Shown: piece by piece, positions 7,705-17,692 of the stretch | Position numbering within the stretch: position 1 is the stretch's first letter | How the letters are laid out: each line of letters begins with the position of its first letter | Assembly (NCBI RefSeq): GCF_017353515.1 | Contig: NZ_JAFMPY010000008.1 | Location: 141,995 to 205,994 of the forward strand | DNA length: 64,000 nt | Reading direction: 5' to 3' | Source: Jiella sonneratiae | Lineage (GTDB): Bacteria > Pseudomonadota > Alphaproteobacteria > Rhizobiales > Rhizobiaceae | Made by a program: the position numbers and the translations under genes | Notes under the pieces: generated by a model | Told to the model about the DNA's origin: nothing | The model's database searches: none | Seen by the model: the letters and a program-made list of their open reading frames with translations, nothing else

Positions 7705-7780
7705 CGAGTGGTCTTTCGATTCCGACATTTGCTGTGCGGTCTCCACAAGACGGTACCAAATGTCGGAATCGGACCACTCG
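7705..7780. repeat. Long palindromic hairpin repeat, copy 2 (diverged)
   Basis: CGAGTGGTC (7705-7713) pairs with GACCACTCG (7772-7780), and GATTCCGACATTTG pairs exactly with CAAATGTCGGAATC. The outline matches copy 1 (AGTGG, spacer, ATTnnGACnTTTG), but four arm bases differ, and each change is matched in the opposite arm. Confidence 0.8.
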
Positions 7781-7797
7781 GCGAAAGGCGTGCGGCG

Positions 7798-8640
7798 TCA
7801 CTCCGGCGGACAGCCACGCGCCTCGGCCAGCCGGCCGATGGCGATCAGCTCGGGCCGGTATTCGAAATGCATGGTGTCGTAGTGATACCACTTGCCGCCC
7901 CAGACGAAGCCGTGGCGCTCGAAGGCCGTCACGATCGCCTTCGGAAACTTGTTCGAGTAATGCGGGACGTTGCCGGGCTTTCCGCCGCTCCACAGCCAGT
8001 AGTCGGCGAATTTTGTGTTGAGGTCGATCGCCGCCCCGAAGCTGTGGGCCGAGAGCCGGCTGGTGCCGGCGACCACCCGCCAGTTGAAGGTGCCGGCCGA
8101 GGGCACGAGATATTTCTTCAGCGCCGCATCGGCGGAAAGCTCCTTCTCCACGGCGCGTAAAGCCTCGTCGGCCCCGCCGACCCGGCTGAAGGGGAGCTTC
8201 GCGCCGAACCAGTCGACCGTGACGAGGCGACTCGCGGCCGCCGGCTTCGCGGCCCCGTAGAGGGCGCGGAAGAAGGCGTCGTCGCGGATGCGCCCCGGAT
8301 CGAAATTGCGCGGCGGCGGCCGGCCGGTGTCGCAGGCGCCGATCGGATAGATCTGCGACAGCATGTCCTCGAGGTCGGCGTCGGCGAGCTTCGCCTCGTG
8401 GTCCTTCGCCCTGCCGTCGTCGATGGCGATGCGGCTGCCGCCCGCCATCACGACGGCGTCCGGCTCGATCGAAGCGACGGCGCCGGGATAGGCGGCGCTC
8501 AGCGCCTCCAGCCGGTCGAAGAGCGGCACGGAGGACGCGGCAAACGCGCCCGAAGCGGTGCCGGCGGCGACGACCGGCAGGAGAAAGGCGGAGACCGCTG
8601 CGGCCTGCCACAGGGCGTGGAGGCTAGTTCGAACAGCCAT
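7798..8640 (-). CDS. M15/VanY-like D-Ala-D-Ala (L,D or D,D) carboxypeptidase
   Basis: A 280-residue exported protein: signal peptide at residues 1-34 (hydrophobic core, then SGAFAA). The zinc site of the M15 family is present as SAHSFGAAIDLN near residues 196-207 (His and Asp ligands) and HYDTMHFEYRPE near residues 251-262. The family trims D-alanine or cross-links from peptidoglycan stem peptides in the periplasm. The ATG overlaps the end of the upstream YARHG gene by 17 bases, so the two form an operon. The start is set by the signal peptide; longer open sequence upstream is a shadow of the neighbouring gene. Confidence 0.87.
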   Translation of the reverse strand: MAVRTSLHALWQAAAVSAFLLPVVAAGTASGAFAASSVPLFDRLEALSAAYPGAVASIEPDAVVMAGGSRIAIDDGRAKDHEAKLADADLEDMLSQIYPIGACDTGRPPPRNFDPGRIRDDAFFRALYGAAKPAAASRLVTVDWFGAKLPFSRVGGADEALRAVEKELSADAALKKYLVPSAGTFNWRVVAGTSRLSAHSFGAAIDLNTKFADYWLWSGGKPGNVPHYSNKFPKAIVTAFERHGFVWGGKWYHYDTMHFEYRPELIAIGRLAEARGCPPE

Positions 8641-10087
8641 TCTGCCGCTCCTCCGCCTGGATGCGGCTGACCTCGCTCGCGTCCGAGCCGCGCGGCGTCC
8701 CGCCGCTGCAGCCGGCATTGGAAAAGTAGCGCTGCGCCTTCGACGTCTTGAAGCAGTAGCCGGCGAGATCGAAGAGCAGGTTGCGCATGTACCAGAGCCG
8801 GCCGCAGGTGCTGCCCGCGAGGTCGGAGGGAATCGGATAGCCGCGATAGCTGGCATAGGCCGGCCGGCTGCTGGAGGGCGGCGGCTCGTAGCTCGGCGGC
8901 GGATTGTAGACGGGGGGATTGTAGACGGGCGGCTGGGAATAGCCGGGCTGGCCGCCATAGTTCGACTGCGACCGGTCGGTCGGAAGCCCCGCCTGCTGCT
9001 GCGAGGTCTGTGACGTGCTCTGCTGCGCCTGGCCCTTCGCCGCGTTCGCCTTGGCCTCTTCCAGCGCCTTGGCGCGATCGGCCTCGGCCTGTTTCGCCCG
9101 CTCCTCGTCCTGCCGCTTCATCGTCAGGAAGGCCGAGGCGGTGTCGGCCTGCGGGCAGGCCCGGTTGTCGGTGAGGAAGGCTTCGTAGGCCCCTGCCGTG
9201 TCGAGCCGCCGGGCGTCGCGATAGGCGGTCTCGCAGGCGGCGCCCTTGGCCGCCTGGTCGCGCAGCGCCATCACGACGTCGCGCCCCGGACAGTCGATGT
9301 TCTCGTCGAGATAGGCCGAATAGGCCGCCACCGAGCCGTCCGCCCGGGCCCTGGCGAAGTTGCGCTCGCATCGTTCCCGCTCGGCCTTCTGGGCCTGGCT
9401 CGCCTTCAGCTCGGTGACCAGCCGGTCGGCCTCGGCCGTCTGCGAGCATTGCGGAAAGAAGTCGCGAAACGCTTCGAGCCTTGCCGGGTCGTTGTCCTGC
9501 CGGGCCTTGGCGAAGGCGCTGGCGCAGGCCGGATCCTCCTCCTTGGTGGGAATCTCGACGGAAAAGGACTGGACGCAGTTGAGCCCCGGCGCAGCGCCGC
9601 CGGCGCCCCGCGCCCACAGGCGGATCTCGGCGTCGACGCTGGCGCCGCGGTCGCGGTAGGGCCGCACCAGCACCGTGATGTCGGCGCTGGAGGCCCGCTC
9701 GATCAGCTGGTCGAGCTCGCGGGAATTGGCTTCCGAAAAGCCGCTGTAGCTCGAGGCGATCGACTGGAAATTGTCGGCCTTGGTGGTCCGGGCATTGGTC
9801 CGCGTCGAGATCAGCTCCGACAGGTCGGAGAGGACCGAGGTCTTTTCCTCCGGCGACAGCAGCGTGTCGTCGCTCGAAACGCCGAGGATCTGGATCTGCT
9901 GCTGGCCGCCGTTCGGCACGCACTGGCGGTCCGACTGGAGGCTCTGCAGGTTGATCAGGACCTCGAGCTCCCACCGCTCGTAGCGCGGGGCGGCCGAGGC
10001 GGCGGAGGGAAATAGCAGAAGCGCGAGGAGGAAAAGGCAGGCGAAACCGAAGCCTGAGCGGTTCGGGCGAAAGACCTTGAACGTCAT
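8624..10087 (-). CDS. Exported YARHG-domain protein
   Basis: A 487-residue protein with a signal peptide (residues 1-32, ending AASAA). The middle region (about 170-340) has repeated Cys-containing helical units of the form CERNFARARADGSVAAYSAYLDENIDCPG, suggesting three tandem copies of a short repeat. After it comes a coiled, Gln/Ala-rich stretch, then a Pro/Tyr-rich linker with VYNPP repeats (about 375-410). The C-terminal YARHG domain (about 415-465, RGYPIPSDLAG..FKTSKAQRYF) is an extracellular module of unknown binding partner, often found with peptidases. The downstream partner here is an M15 peptidase, which supports an envelope role. An in-frame ATG 15 bases upstream (10102) is an alternative start. 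Confidence 0.85.
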   Translation of the reverse strand: MTFKVFRPNRSGFGFACLFLLALLLFPSAASAAPRYERWELEVLINLQSLQSDRQCVPNGGQQQIQILGVSSDDTLLSPEEKTSVLSDLSELISTRTNARTTKADNFQSIASSYSGFSEANSRELDQLIERASSADITVLVRPYRDRGASVDAEIRLWARGAGGAAPGLNCVQSFSVEIPTKEEDPACASAFAKARQDNDPARLEAFRDFFPQCSQTAEADRLVTELKASQAQKAERERCERNFARARADGSVAAYSAYLDENIDCPGRDVVMALRDQAAKGAACETAYRDARRLDTAGAYEAFLTDNRACPQADTASAFLTMKRQDEERAKQAEADRAKALEEAKANAAKGQAQQSTSQTSQQQAGLPTDRSQSNYGGQPGYSQPPVYNPPVYNPPPSYEPPPSSSRPAYASYRGYPIPSDLAGSTCGRLWYMRNLLFDLAGYCFKTSKAQRYFSNAGCSGGTPRGSDASEVSRIQAEERQNGCSN

Positions 10088-10281
10088 GACATCACCGGGC
10101 ATCGAAGAGCACCGTCGCGAGGGCGGCCGGATGGAGCGTCGCCCGGCAGGTTTAAGCATGAACGCCAGCGGCCTGTCGATCGAATTGACGTTACGTCGCA
10201 TGGCGGCCTCACCCTGCGCCAGCTGCGGGCGGTGCCGCCGGGGGCTTGCGGCGCGCCCCGCCGGGTGCTTCTTGTGCTGCA

Positions 10282-11916
10282 ATGCAAAACCATGAAACGC
10301 TTCGGGCGGCCTTCGCCTGGAATCTTCCGGCCCGCTACAACATCGCGGCCGCCTGCGCCGACGCCCATGCGCGCCGCGAGCCCGACCGCATCTGCCTGAT
10401 CGAGGACCGCGGCGAGGCGCCGGCGCGCAGCATGAGCTACGGGGAACTCGCGCGGCTGTCGGTTCGCCTCGCCGCGGCGTTGGCGGCGCGCGGCGTCGGG
10501 CGCGGCGACCGCGTGGCGATCGTGCTGCCCCAGAGCTTCGAGACGGTGATCGCGCATCTCGCCGTCTACCGGCTGGGGGCGATCGCCGTTCCGCTCGCCT
10601 TGCGGTTCGGGCCGGAGGCGCTCGGCTACCGGCTGAAGGCCTGCGGCGCAAAGCTCGCCATCGTCCACCGCGAGGGGCTCGAAACCTTCGCGGCGGTCGA
10701 AGGCGACCTGCCGGCGCTCGAGCACCTGGTCTCGGTCGGCGGCAAGCCCCGCGCCGGCCCGACGGATTTCGAGACGCTGCTTCAGGAGACGGCCGAGGCG
10801 CCCGGCGAGCCGGCGACCGGCCCCGACGACCCGGCGCTGATCATCTTCACCTCGGGCACGACCGGGCCGCCGAAGGGGGCGCTGCACGGCCACCGCGTGG
10901 TGCTCGGCCACCTGCCCGGCATCCGCTTCCATCACGAAGACTATCCGCAGGCCGGAGACCGGATCTGGACGCCGTCGGACTGGGCCTGGGCCGGCGGCCT
11001 CCTCAACGTGCTGCTGCCGTCGCTGCAGCTCGGCGTGCCGGTGGTGTTCACCGCCGGGCGCTTCGATCCGCAGGAGGCCTTCCGGTTGATGGCCCGGCAG
11101 GCGGTCCGCAACGCCTTCCTGCCGGCGACGGCGCTGCGGATGCTCGCCGCCGCGACCGACGCGGCAGCCCTGCGCGACCTCACCCTCCGGACCATCGCCT
11201 CGGCGGGCGAGAGCCTGCCGGCGGCGACCTTCGAATGGGCACGCGAGACGCTCGGCCTGACGGTCAACGAGTTCTACGGCCAGACCGAATGCAACATGGT
11301 GCTCGGCTCCTCCGCCGCCTGCGGCGTCTCGCGGGCCGGGGCGATCGGCAAGGCGGTGCCGGGGCACGAGGTCGCCCTCCTCGATGCCGACGGACGGAAG
11401 GTGGCGCCCGGCGAGGCCGGCACCATCGCCGTGCGGGCTCCCGATCCGGTGATGTTCCTGAACTACTGGCAGGATCCTGCGGCAACCGCGGCGAAGTTTT
11501 TAGGCGACTGGCTGCTCACCGGCGACCAGGCGGTGATGGATGACGACGGCTACGTCTCCTTCCTCGGCCGCGACGACGACATCATCACCTCGGCGGGCTA
11601 CCGGATCGGCCCCGGCGAGGTCGAGAACTGCCTCCTCGCGCATCCGGCGGTGACGCTCGCCGCCGTCGTCGGCAAGCCCGATCCGCTGCGCACCGAGATC
11701 GTCAAGGCCTATGTCGTCGTCAAGGACGGGATCGAGGCGTCGCCGGAACTCGCCGCCGAGCTGAAGGGCTTCGTCCGCACGCGCCTCTCCGCCCACGAAT
11801 ATCCGCGCGAGATCGGCTTCGTCGCCGAGATGCCGCTGACGACGAGCGGCAAGATCGTCCGCCGCGTCTTCCGCGAGACGGCCGCTGCCGAGGCGGCCGA
11901 ACAGGCGGAGAGGTGA
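10282..11916 (+). CDS. AMP-forming acyl-CoA synthetase (medium-chain/acetoacetyl type)
   Basis: A 544-residue ANL-superfamily enzyme that activates a carboxylic acid with ATP and CoA. The AMP-binding P-loop IIFTSGTTGPPKG is near residues 187-199, the YGQTECN motif near 332, the hinge and A8 region SAGYRIGPGEVEN near 437-449, and the catalytic lysine motif TTSGKIVRR near 521-529. Length and motifs fit the full-length family. Start chosen at 10282 (MQNHETLR), which gives the usual N-terminus. It is divergent from the YARHG gene and has no co-directional partner. The chain length of the substrate cannot be told from sequence. Confidence 0.87.
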   Translation: MQNHETLRAAFAWNLPARYNIAAACADAHARREPDRICLIEDRGEAPARSMSYGELARLSVRLAAALAARGVGRGDRVAIVLPQSFETVIAHLAVYRLGAIAVPLALRFGPEALGYRLKACGAKLAIVHREGLETFAAVEGDLPALEHLVSVGGKPRAGPTDFETLLQETAEAPGEPATGPDDPALIIFTSGTTGPPKGALHGHRVVLGHLPGIRFHHEDYPQAGDRIWTPSDWAWAGGLLNVLLPSLQLGVPVVFTAGRFDPQEAFRLMARQAVRNAFLPATALRMLAAATDAAALRDLTLRTIASAGESLPAATFEWARETLGLTVNEFYGQTECNMVLGSSAACGVSRAGAIGKAVPGHEVALLDADGRKVAPGEAGTIAVRAPDPVMFLNYWQDPAATAAKFLGDWLLTGDQAVMDDDGYVSFLGRDDDIITSAGYRIGPGEVENCLLAHPAVTLAAVVGKPDPLRTEIVKAYVVVKDGIEASPELAAELKGFVRTRLSAHEYPREIGFVAEMPLTTSGKIVRRVFRETAAAEAAEQAER

Positions 11917-11951
11917 GGCCCGCGCTTCTCCCGCATGGTTAAGAAACACGG

Positions 11952-11967
11952 TTAAGCGAGCGTTAAC
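11952..11967. promoter_or_regulatory. CtrA-type binding site upstream of the omp gene
   Basis: TTAAGCGAGCGTTAAC matches the CtrA consensus TTAA-N7-TTAAC exactly. It lies about 84 bases before the outer-membrane protein start; a further TTAA half-site lies nine bases upstream. CtrA controls cell-cycle and envelope genes in alphaproteobacteria. Binding here is inferred from the match only. Confidence 0.5.
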
Positions 11968-12050
11968 CGATCGGTGCGACAGTCCCGCTCAAGGCGAGGC
12001 CGGCAATCTTTTCCGGACCACCGCCAAATCGGGTAAGGGACGAGAAGTCG

Positions 12051-12845
12051 ATGAAAGTGGCAGTTTGGATCGGCGCCCTCGCGGCAAGCGCCGTCGTCGC
12101 GGCAGGCGGGACGAGCTTCGCCGCCGATCTCGATCCGATCTACGCGCCGATCTACCAGGACGTGCCCGAGGTGCAGCCGGTGGAGATCGGTACCGGCTGG
12201 TATCTGCGCGGCGACGTCGGCTACCAGTTCAAGAGCGACATCGACACGAGCTACAGCGCGACGACGCCGGCCGGCTCGGTCAGCGGCGACTATGACGGCC
12301 TGTCGCTGCCGGCGAGCGCGGAGTTCAGCGGCGGCATCGGCTACAAGTTCAACGAATTCCTGCGCACCGACGCCACCGTCGGCTACTGGAAGTCGCATGT
12401 CGACAACGTGTCCTTCGGCGCGGCCGACGCGTCCCTCGACAGCAAGGCCGAGGCTTACGAGCTGATGGCCAACGCCTATGTCGACCTCGGCACCTATGCG
12501 GGCTTCACCCCCTATCTCGGCGCCGGCGCCGGCGCGGTCCACGTCTCCTACGAGACCGGCTGCCGCTACCTCTCGACCTCCTGCGACGCGAATTTCGACG
12601 AGCTGAAGACCGACGAGGGCTCCGACTGGCGCTTCGCCTATTCGCTGATGGCGGGCGTTTCCTACGACGTCTCCAAGAACCTCAAGCTCGACGTCGGCTA
12701 CCGCTTCATGGATGTCGACGGCGGCGGCGTGACCGAGGTCATCGGCCAAAACACCACCACCGGCGACACGATGGCGATCAGCGGCAGCGACGACGGCTTC
12801 AAGCGCCACACCATCCAGGCGGGCATCCGCTACTCGATCTGGTGA
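12051..12845 (+). CDS. Outer-membrane beta-barrel protein (Omp25/OmpA-like porin family)
   Basis: A 264-residue protein with a clear signal peptide (residues 1-25, cleavage after SFAA). The mature part alternates aromatic and polar residues as in an eight-stranded barrel: GWYLRGDVGYQF, SGGIGYKFNEFLRTDATVGYW, AYVDLGTYAGFTPYLGAGAGA, KLDVGYRFMDVDGGG and the terminal IQAGIRYSIW with its final aromatic residue. This pattern is typical of the small rhizobial and Brucella Omp25/31 proteins. GGGACGAG lies at a good distance upstream of ATG 12051. A CtrA-type box upstream suggests cell-cycle control. Confidence 0.88.
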   Translation: MKVAVWIGALAASAVVAAGGTSFAADLDPIYAPIYQDVPEVQPVEIGTGWYLRGDVGYQFKSDIDTSYSATTPAGSVSGDYDGLSLPASAEFSGGIGYKFNEFLRTDATVGYWKSHVDNVSFGAADASLDSKAEAYELMANAYVDLGTYAGFTPYLGAGAGAVHVSYETGCRYLSTSCDANFDELKTDEGSDWRFAYSLMAGVSYDVSKNLKLDVGYRFMDVDGGGVTEVIGQNTTTGDTMAISGSDDGFKRHTIQAGIRYSIW

Positions 12846-12960
12846 GTCGCCGCTCCGGCGGCGATACGCTCGATATTAACCCTCCGCCACGGTATTTCCT
12901 AAGCCCTTGCGGGCGCAGATCTGCCCGTGCTACGGAGGATTGCTTAGCAGGCGACATAAC

Positions 12961-12990
12961 TTGGCCGTGAAACCTCGGTTTTGCGGCCAA
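12961..12990. promoter_or_regulatory. 30-base inverted repeat in the leader of the diguanylate cyclase gene
   Basis: TTGGCCG-tg-AAACC-tc-GGTTT-tg-CGGCCAA is a near-perfect inverted repeat 70 bases upstream of the GGDEF gene. It could be an operator for a dimeric repressor or an RNA hairpin in the leader. No known element was recognised. Confidence 0.45.
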
Positions 12991-13060
12991 TTTGATGCAT
13001 ACCGGCAAGCTTTAATTATATCTCTGCGCACAAGATCTGCTGCAAAGGATCACAAATCCC

Positions 13061-14323
13061 ATGCAGCTCGCCCAGATCGACCAGCTGATATCCGACCGCG
13101 GATACCGGTTCTCCTTCCCGCAGGACATCGAGGCGGCCTACAGGGCGTATCGCTCGAACTACCGGCAGCGGCTGTCGCAGGCCCTGCTCGCTCCGACGCT
13201 GCTCTGCTACAACGTCTTCCTGATCGTCGACTACATCCTCTTGCCGCAGACCTTCTGGCTGAGCGCGGCCCTGCACTTTTTCGTCGTCTCGCCGATCATC
13301 GTCCTGTCGACCATCGGCCAGCGGATGCGGCGCAAGACATGGCTTGCCAAGGGTTCCGCGGCGCTCGGCCCGCTGGCGATGATCGTCCAGGTGATGGCGA
13401 TCTACACCGTCAATGCCAACGAACTCGCACAGCACTACCAGTATCTGGCGATCCTGGTGCTGATCTTCATGAACCTCCTGTTTCGCCTGGAGTTCGCCGA
13501 CGCCGTGATTGCCAGCATGTTCGGCGTGACGGTCTATATCGGGGCGCTGTTCGTCAGCCATGCCCCCCTGCCGGTGCTGGTGATCGGCATCATGGCGGCC
13601 GGCGCCGCCAGCTATCTCTCCCTGTCGGGCAACCGGCAGATGCAGCGCGACGCGCGCCACAGCTTCCTCAGGCGCCTGCAGGACCGGCTGCGGATCGAGC
13701 AGGCGAAGACCGAGGCCGAGCGGGACGCCCTCACCGGGCTCTACAACCGCCGCCGCCTCGACGCGCTGTTCCAGGAACTCGCCGAGAAATCGCCGGAACT
13801 GCCTCTTGCCGTGCTGATGATCGACGTCGACCACTTCAAGCGCTTCAACGACGAGAACGGCCATCTGGCGGGCGACATGTGCCTGCAGCAGGTCGCCGAC
13901 CTGCTGGTCCGGCTCGTGCGCAGGGATTGCGACCTCGTGGTGCGCTTCGGCGGCGAGGAGTTCCTCGTCCTCCTGACCGCGGCGCTCCCCGACGACGCGC
14001 TGCGCATCGCCGAACGCATCCGCGGCGAGATCGAGGCCCTCGGCATCCTCCACGCCGACGGCGTGACGCCGGTCACCGCCAGCATCGGCGCGATGGCCGA
14101 CACGCTTCTCTCCTCGGCGCCGGAAGACCTGCTCGCCGGAGCCGACGCGGCCCTCTACGTCGCCAAGACCGCCGGCCGCAACCGGGTGTGGCCGCCGGAC
14201 ACGCCCCTCGACGAGCCTGCCTCAGCCGAAGGCCTTGAAGGCGACAAGCGTAAAGGTGTCCGCCACGCCGTCGAGAACCTGCAGGCGTTCGGTGACGAAA
14301 TGCCCGATGTCGCTGTCGTCTGA
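13061..14323 (+). CDS. Membrane-bound GGDEF diguanylate cyclase
   Basis: A 420-residue protein. About five or six hydrophobic segments (residues 45-200) form an N-terminal membrane sensor domain, followed by a short coiled linker and a GGDEF domain from about residue 225 to 380. The active site reads FGGEEF near residue 296, and the inhibitory I-site RDCD stands exactly five residues before it, so product feedback by cyclic di-GMP is expected. The preceding DVDHFKRFND motif is intact. The last 40 codons run antisense into the small Lrp-type gene, with 102 bases of overlap. It makes cyclic di-GMP at the inner membrane. Confidence 0.9.
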   Translation: MQLAQIDQLISDRGYRFSFPQDIEAAYRAYRSNYRQRLSQALLAPTLLCYNVFLIVDYILLPQTFWLSAALHFFVVSPIIVLSTIGQRMRRKTWLAKGSAALGPLAMIVQVMAIYTVNANELAQHYQYLAILVLIFMNLLFRLEFADAVIASMFGVTVYIGALFVSHAPLPVLVIGIMAAGAASYLSLSGNRQMQRDARHSFLRRLQDRLRIEQAKTEAERDALTGLYNRRRLDALFQELAEKSPELPLAVLMIDVDHFKRFNDENGHLAGDMCLQQVADLLVRLVRRDCDLVVRFGGEEFLVLLTAALPDDALRIAERIRGEIEALGILHADGVTPVTASIGAMADTLLSSAPEDLLAGADAALYVAKTAGRNRVWPPDTPLDEPASAEGLEGDKRKGVRHAVENLQAFGDEMPDVAVV

Positions 14324-14464
14324 GAGATAGAACTTGGCGATGAGGTCGTAATGGCCGGAGGTGGAGAACACCTCCGAAATCTCCTCGACCTCGAGGACGA
14401 GCGCGTCCGCGACCTTGTAGGCCATGCCGGGCCGGCACTTGAACTGTACGAAGATGGTCTGCAT
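14222..14464 (-). CDS. Stand-alone Lrp/AsnC ligand-binding (RAM) domain protein
   Basis: An 80-residue protein consisting only of the alpha/beta RAM domain of Lrp/AsnC regulators: MQTIFVQFKCRPG, then a helix, VFSTSGHYDLIAKFYL, and DGVADTFTLVAFKAFG at the end. There is no DNA-binding part. Single-domain RAM proteins bind amino acids or modulate full-length Lrp proteins as oligomers. It is convergent with the diguanylate cyclase and overlaps its 3' end. The role here is unknown. Confidence 0.85.
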   Translation of the reverse strand: MQTIFVQFKCRPGMAYKVADALVLEVEEISEVFSTSGHYDLIAKFYLSDDSDIGHFVTERLQVLDGVADTFTLVAFKAFG

Positions 14465-14542
14465 CGGTCTGGCTCCTGCCGTCGGCGGCCCGCAGTCTCG
14501 CCGCGGCGTTTCGGTGCATGGTCGGGACTTGCCGGCCGCCCG

Positions 14543-15244
14543 TCAAGGCTCGCCGTCGCCTCCGCTTGTCGGCTCCTCCCGCGGCACGTCCCCGATCAGC
14601 GCCGCGACGAGGCGCCTCAGCTCCGGCAGCAGCTCCCGTTCGAAGAACGGGTTGCGCTTCAGCCAGGCATTGTTGCGCCAGGAGGGGTGCGGCAGCGGCA
14701 GGACGGGCGCGAATCGCCCGCCGCCCGCGAGGACGGAACGCCAGGCGGAAACCGTCTCCGTCAGCGAGCGGCCGCCCCCGCCTTCGACGTGGAAACGCTG
14801 AGCGTAGAGGCCGACCGCCAGCACCAGCTCGACCTGCGGCATCGAGGCCATCACCCTCGCATGCCACGTCGCGCGGCATTCCCGCCGCGGCGGCAGGTCG
14901 CCGCCCTTCGCGTCGTAGCCGGGAAAGCAGAAGCCCATCGGGACGATGGCGACCCGCGACGGATCGTAGAACACCTCCGGGCCGATCCCCATCCAGTCCC
15001 GCAGCCGCACGCCGGAGGGGTCGTTGAAGGGCTTGGTGGTCTTGTCGGCGAGATTGCCCGGCGCCTGCCCCGCAACGACGATGCGCGCGGTGGAGGAGAG
15101 GACGAGGATCGGATTGGGCTCGATCGGAAGCGGCCGGCCGACCGGCTCGTCGCGGCAGATCCGGCAGGCGCGGATGGTGCGGTAGAGCGTCTGCGGCGCG
15201 CTTACGCCGGCGGCCTTCTGCGGTCGGGTCGAAATGGCGGTCAG
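14543..15244 (-). CDS. Uracil-DNA glycosylase family protein (start uncertain)
   Basis: About 230 residues of the UDG superfamily: LYRTIRACRICRDEP at the N-terminus, IVVAGQAPGNLA, then DWMGIGPEVFYDPSRVAIVPMGFCFPG, LAVGLYAQRFH and the C-terminal LPLPHPSWRNNAWLKRNPFF with the active-site HPS motif. Such proteins probably excise uracil or other damaged bases. No ATG, GTG or TTG lies in frame between the conserved start region and the overlapping GST gene. The best available start is CTG at 15244, with ATT at 15235 as an alternative. The frame touches the GST stop, suggesting coupled translation from that gene. The boundaries at the 5' end are therefore approximate. Confidence 0.75.
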   Translation of the reverse strand: MTAISTRPQKAAGVSAPQTLYRTIRACRICRDEPVGRPLPIEPNPILVLSSTARIVVAGQAPGNLADKTTKPFNDPSGVRLRDWMGIGPEVFYDPSRVAIVPMGFCFPGYDAKGGDLPPRRECRATWHARVMASMPQVELVLAVGLYAQRFHVEGGGGRSLTETVSAWRSVLAGGGRFAPVLPLPHPSWRNNAWLKRNPFFERELLPELRRLVAALIGDVPREEPTSGGDGEP

Positions 15245-15852
15245 GCCTTTGCGCTCGGCCGCGTGGACACCGCCTCGTACCAGCGGGCGACGTTCGTCAG
15301 TTCCGCCGGCATCGCGATCTTCGCCGGCCGCATGAAGTCGACGGCGACGAGGCCGGTGATGTCGGCGACGGAAAACCCTTCGCCGGCGGCGTATCGGCTT
15401 TCGGCGAGATGGGCGTCGAAGACTTTCAGGAACTCCACCGCCTTGTCGCGGTTGGCTTCGGCCCAGGCCGGGATCTGCGGCACCTCCCACTCGGCCATCG
15501 CCGGATGGCTGTGACGGAAGGCCGCGGCGACGCTCGCATAGAGACCGAGTTCCAGGCGCCGGTTCCACATCTCGATGGTGGCGATCTCCAGCGGCGTCGT
15601 GCCGAACAGCGCCGGCTCTGGATGCAGCGCCTCGACGTAGCGGCAGATGGCGATCGATTCGGTGACGATCGTGCCGTCGTCCAGTTCGAGCACCGGCAGC
15701 CGCTTCAGCGGATTGCGGCTGGCGATCGCCTCGGACCGGTGCTCGAGCTTCGCCATGTCGACGGGCACGAGTTCGAGGTCGACGCCCTTCTCGGCGAGGA
15801 AGATCCGGGTGCGCCGCGGATTGGGCGCGCGGCCGCCGTCGAAGAGTCGCAT
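15241..15852 (-). CDS. Glutathione S-transferase family protein
   Basis: A 203-residue cytosolic protein with an N-terminal thioredoxin-like domain (residues 1-78: RLFDGGRAPNPRRTRIFLAEKG, then LKRLPVLELDDGTIVTESIAICRYVE, with the cis-Pro and the ESxAI glutathione-binding motif) and an all-helical C-terminal domain (about 90-200). It conjugates or reduces electrophiles with glutathione; the acceptor is unknown. It is the first gene of a two-gene unit whose second member is the UDG-family gene, and it is divergent from the histidine kinase at 16033. Confidence 0.88.
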   Translation of the reverse strand: MRLFDGGRAPNPRRTRIFLAEKGVDLELVPVDMAKLEHRSEAIASRNPLKRLPVLELDDGTIVTESIAICRYVEALHPEPALFGTTPLEIATIEMWNRRLELGLYASVAAAFRHSHPAMAEWEVPQIPAWAEANRDKAVEFLKVFDAHLAESRYAAGEGFSVADITGLVAVDFMRPAKIAMPAELTNVARWYEAVSTRPSAKA

Positions 15853-16032
15853 GGGCTGCTCCTTGTCCGTCGCCCGTGGCCGGGCGGTGCCTCTCGCCCG
15901 TCAGACGGCAGTGCCTGTCGCCTGCGAACCGGCGGTCTGCGGGCGTCGGCGGCGTCCGGCGGCCGCGGCATTTCGGCGGTTCGGCCGAATTTCCGCTTCC
16001 TTAAGGCATTTTTTTAAGGTTGGGGAAACAGA

Positions 16033-17592
<1,560 letters not shown>

Positions 17593-17692
17593 GCCTTCCG
17601 GCATGCCGATCCGCCCCCATGTGCTTGTTATGGTGATCGAAGGCGGCCATATCCTCCGGGACAGACAAAAGACGCACGACACCGAAGCCCCG

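Noticed and set aside
15995..16020. CCTTAA..TTTTTTTAAGG upstream of the histidine kinase as a terminator
   Set aside because: It lies between divergent genes, where no transcript should end, and the stem is only six A/T-rich pairs.
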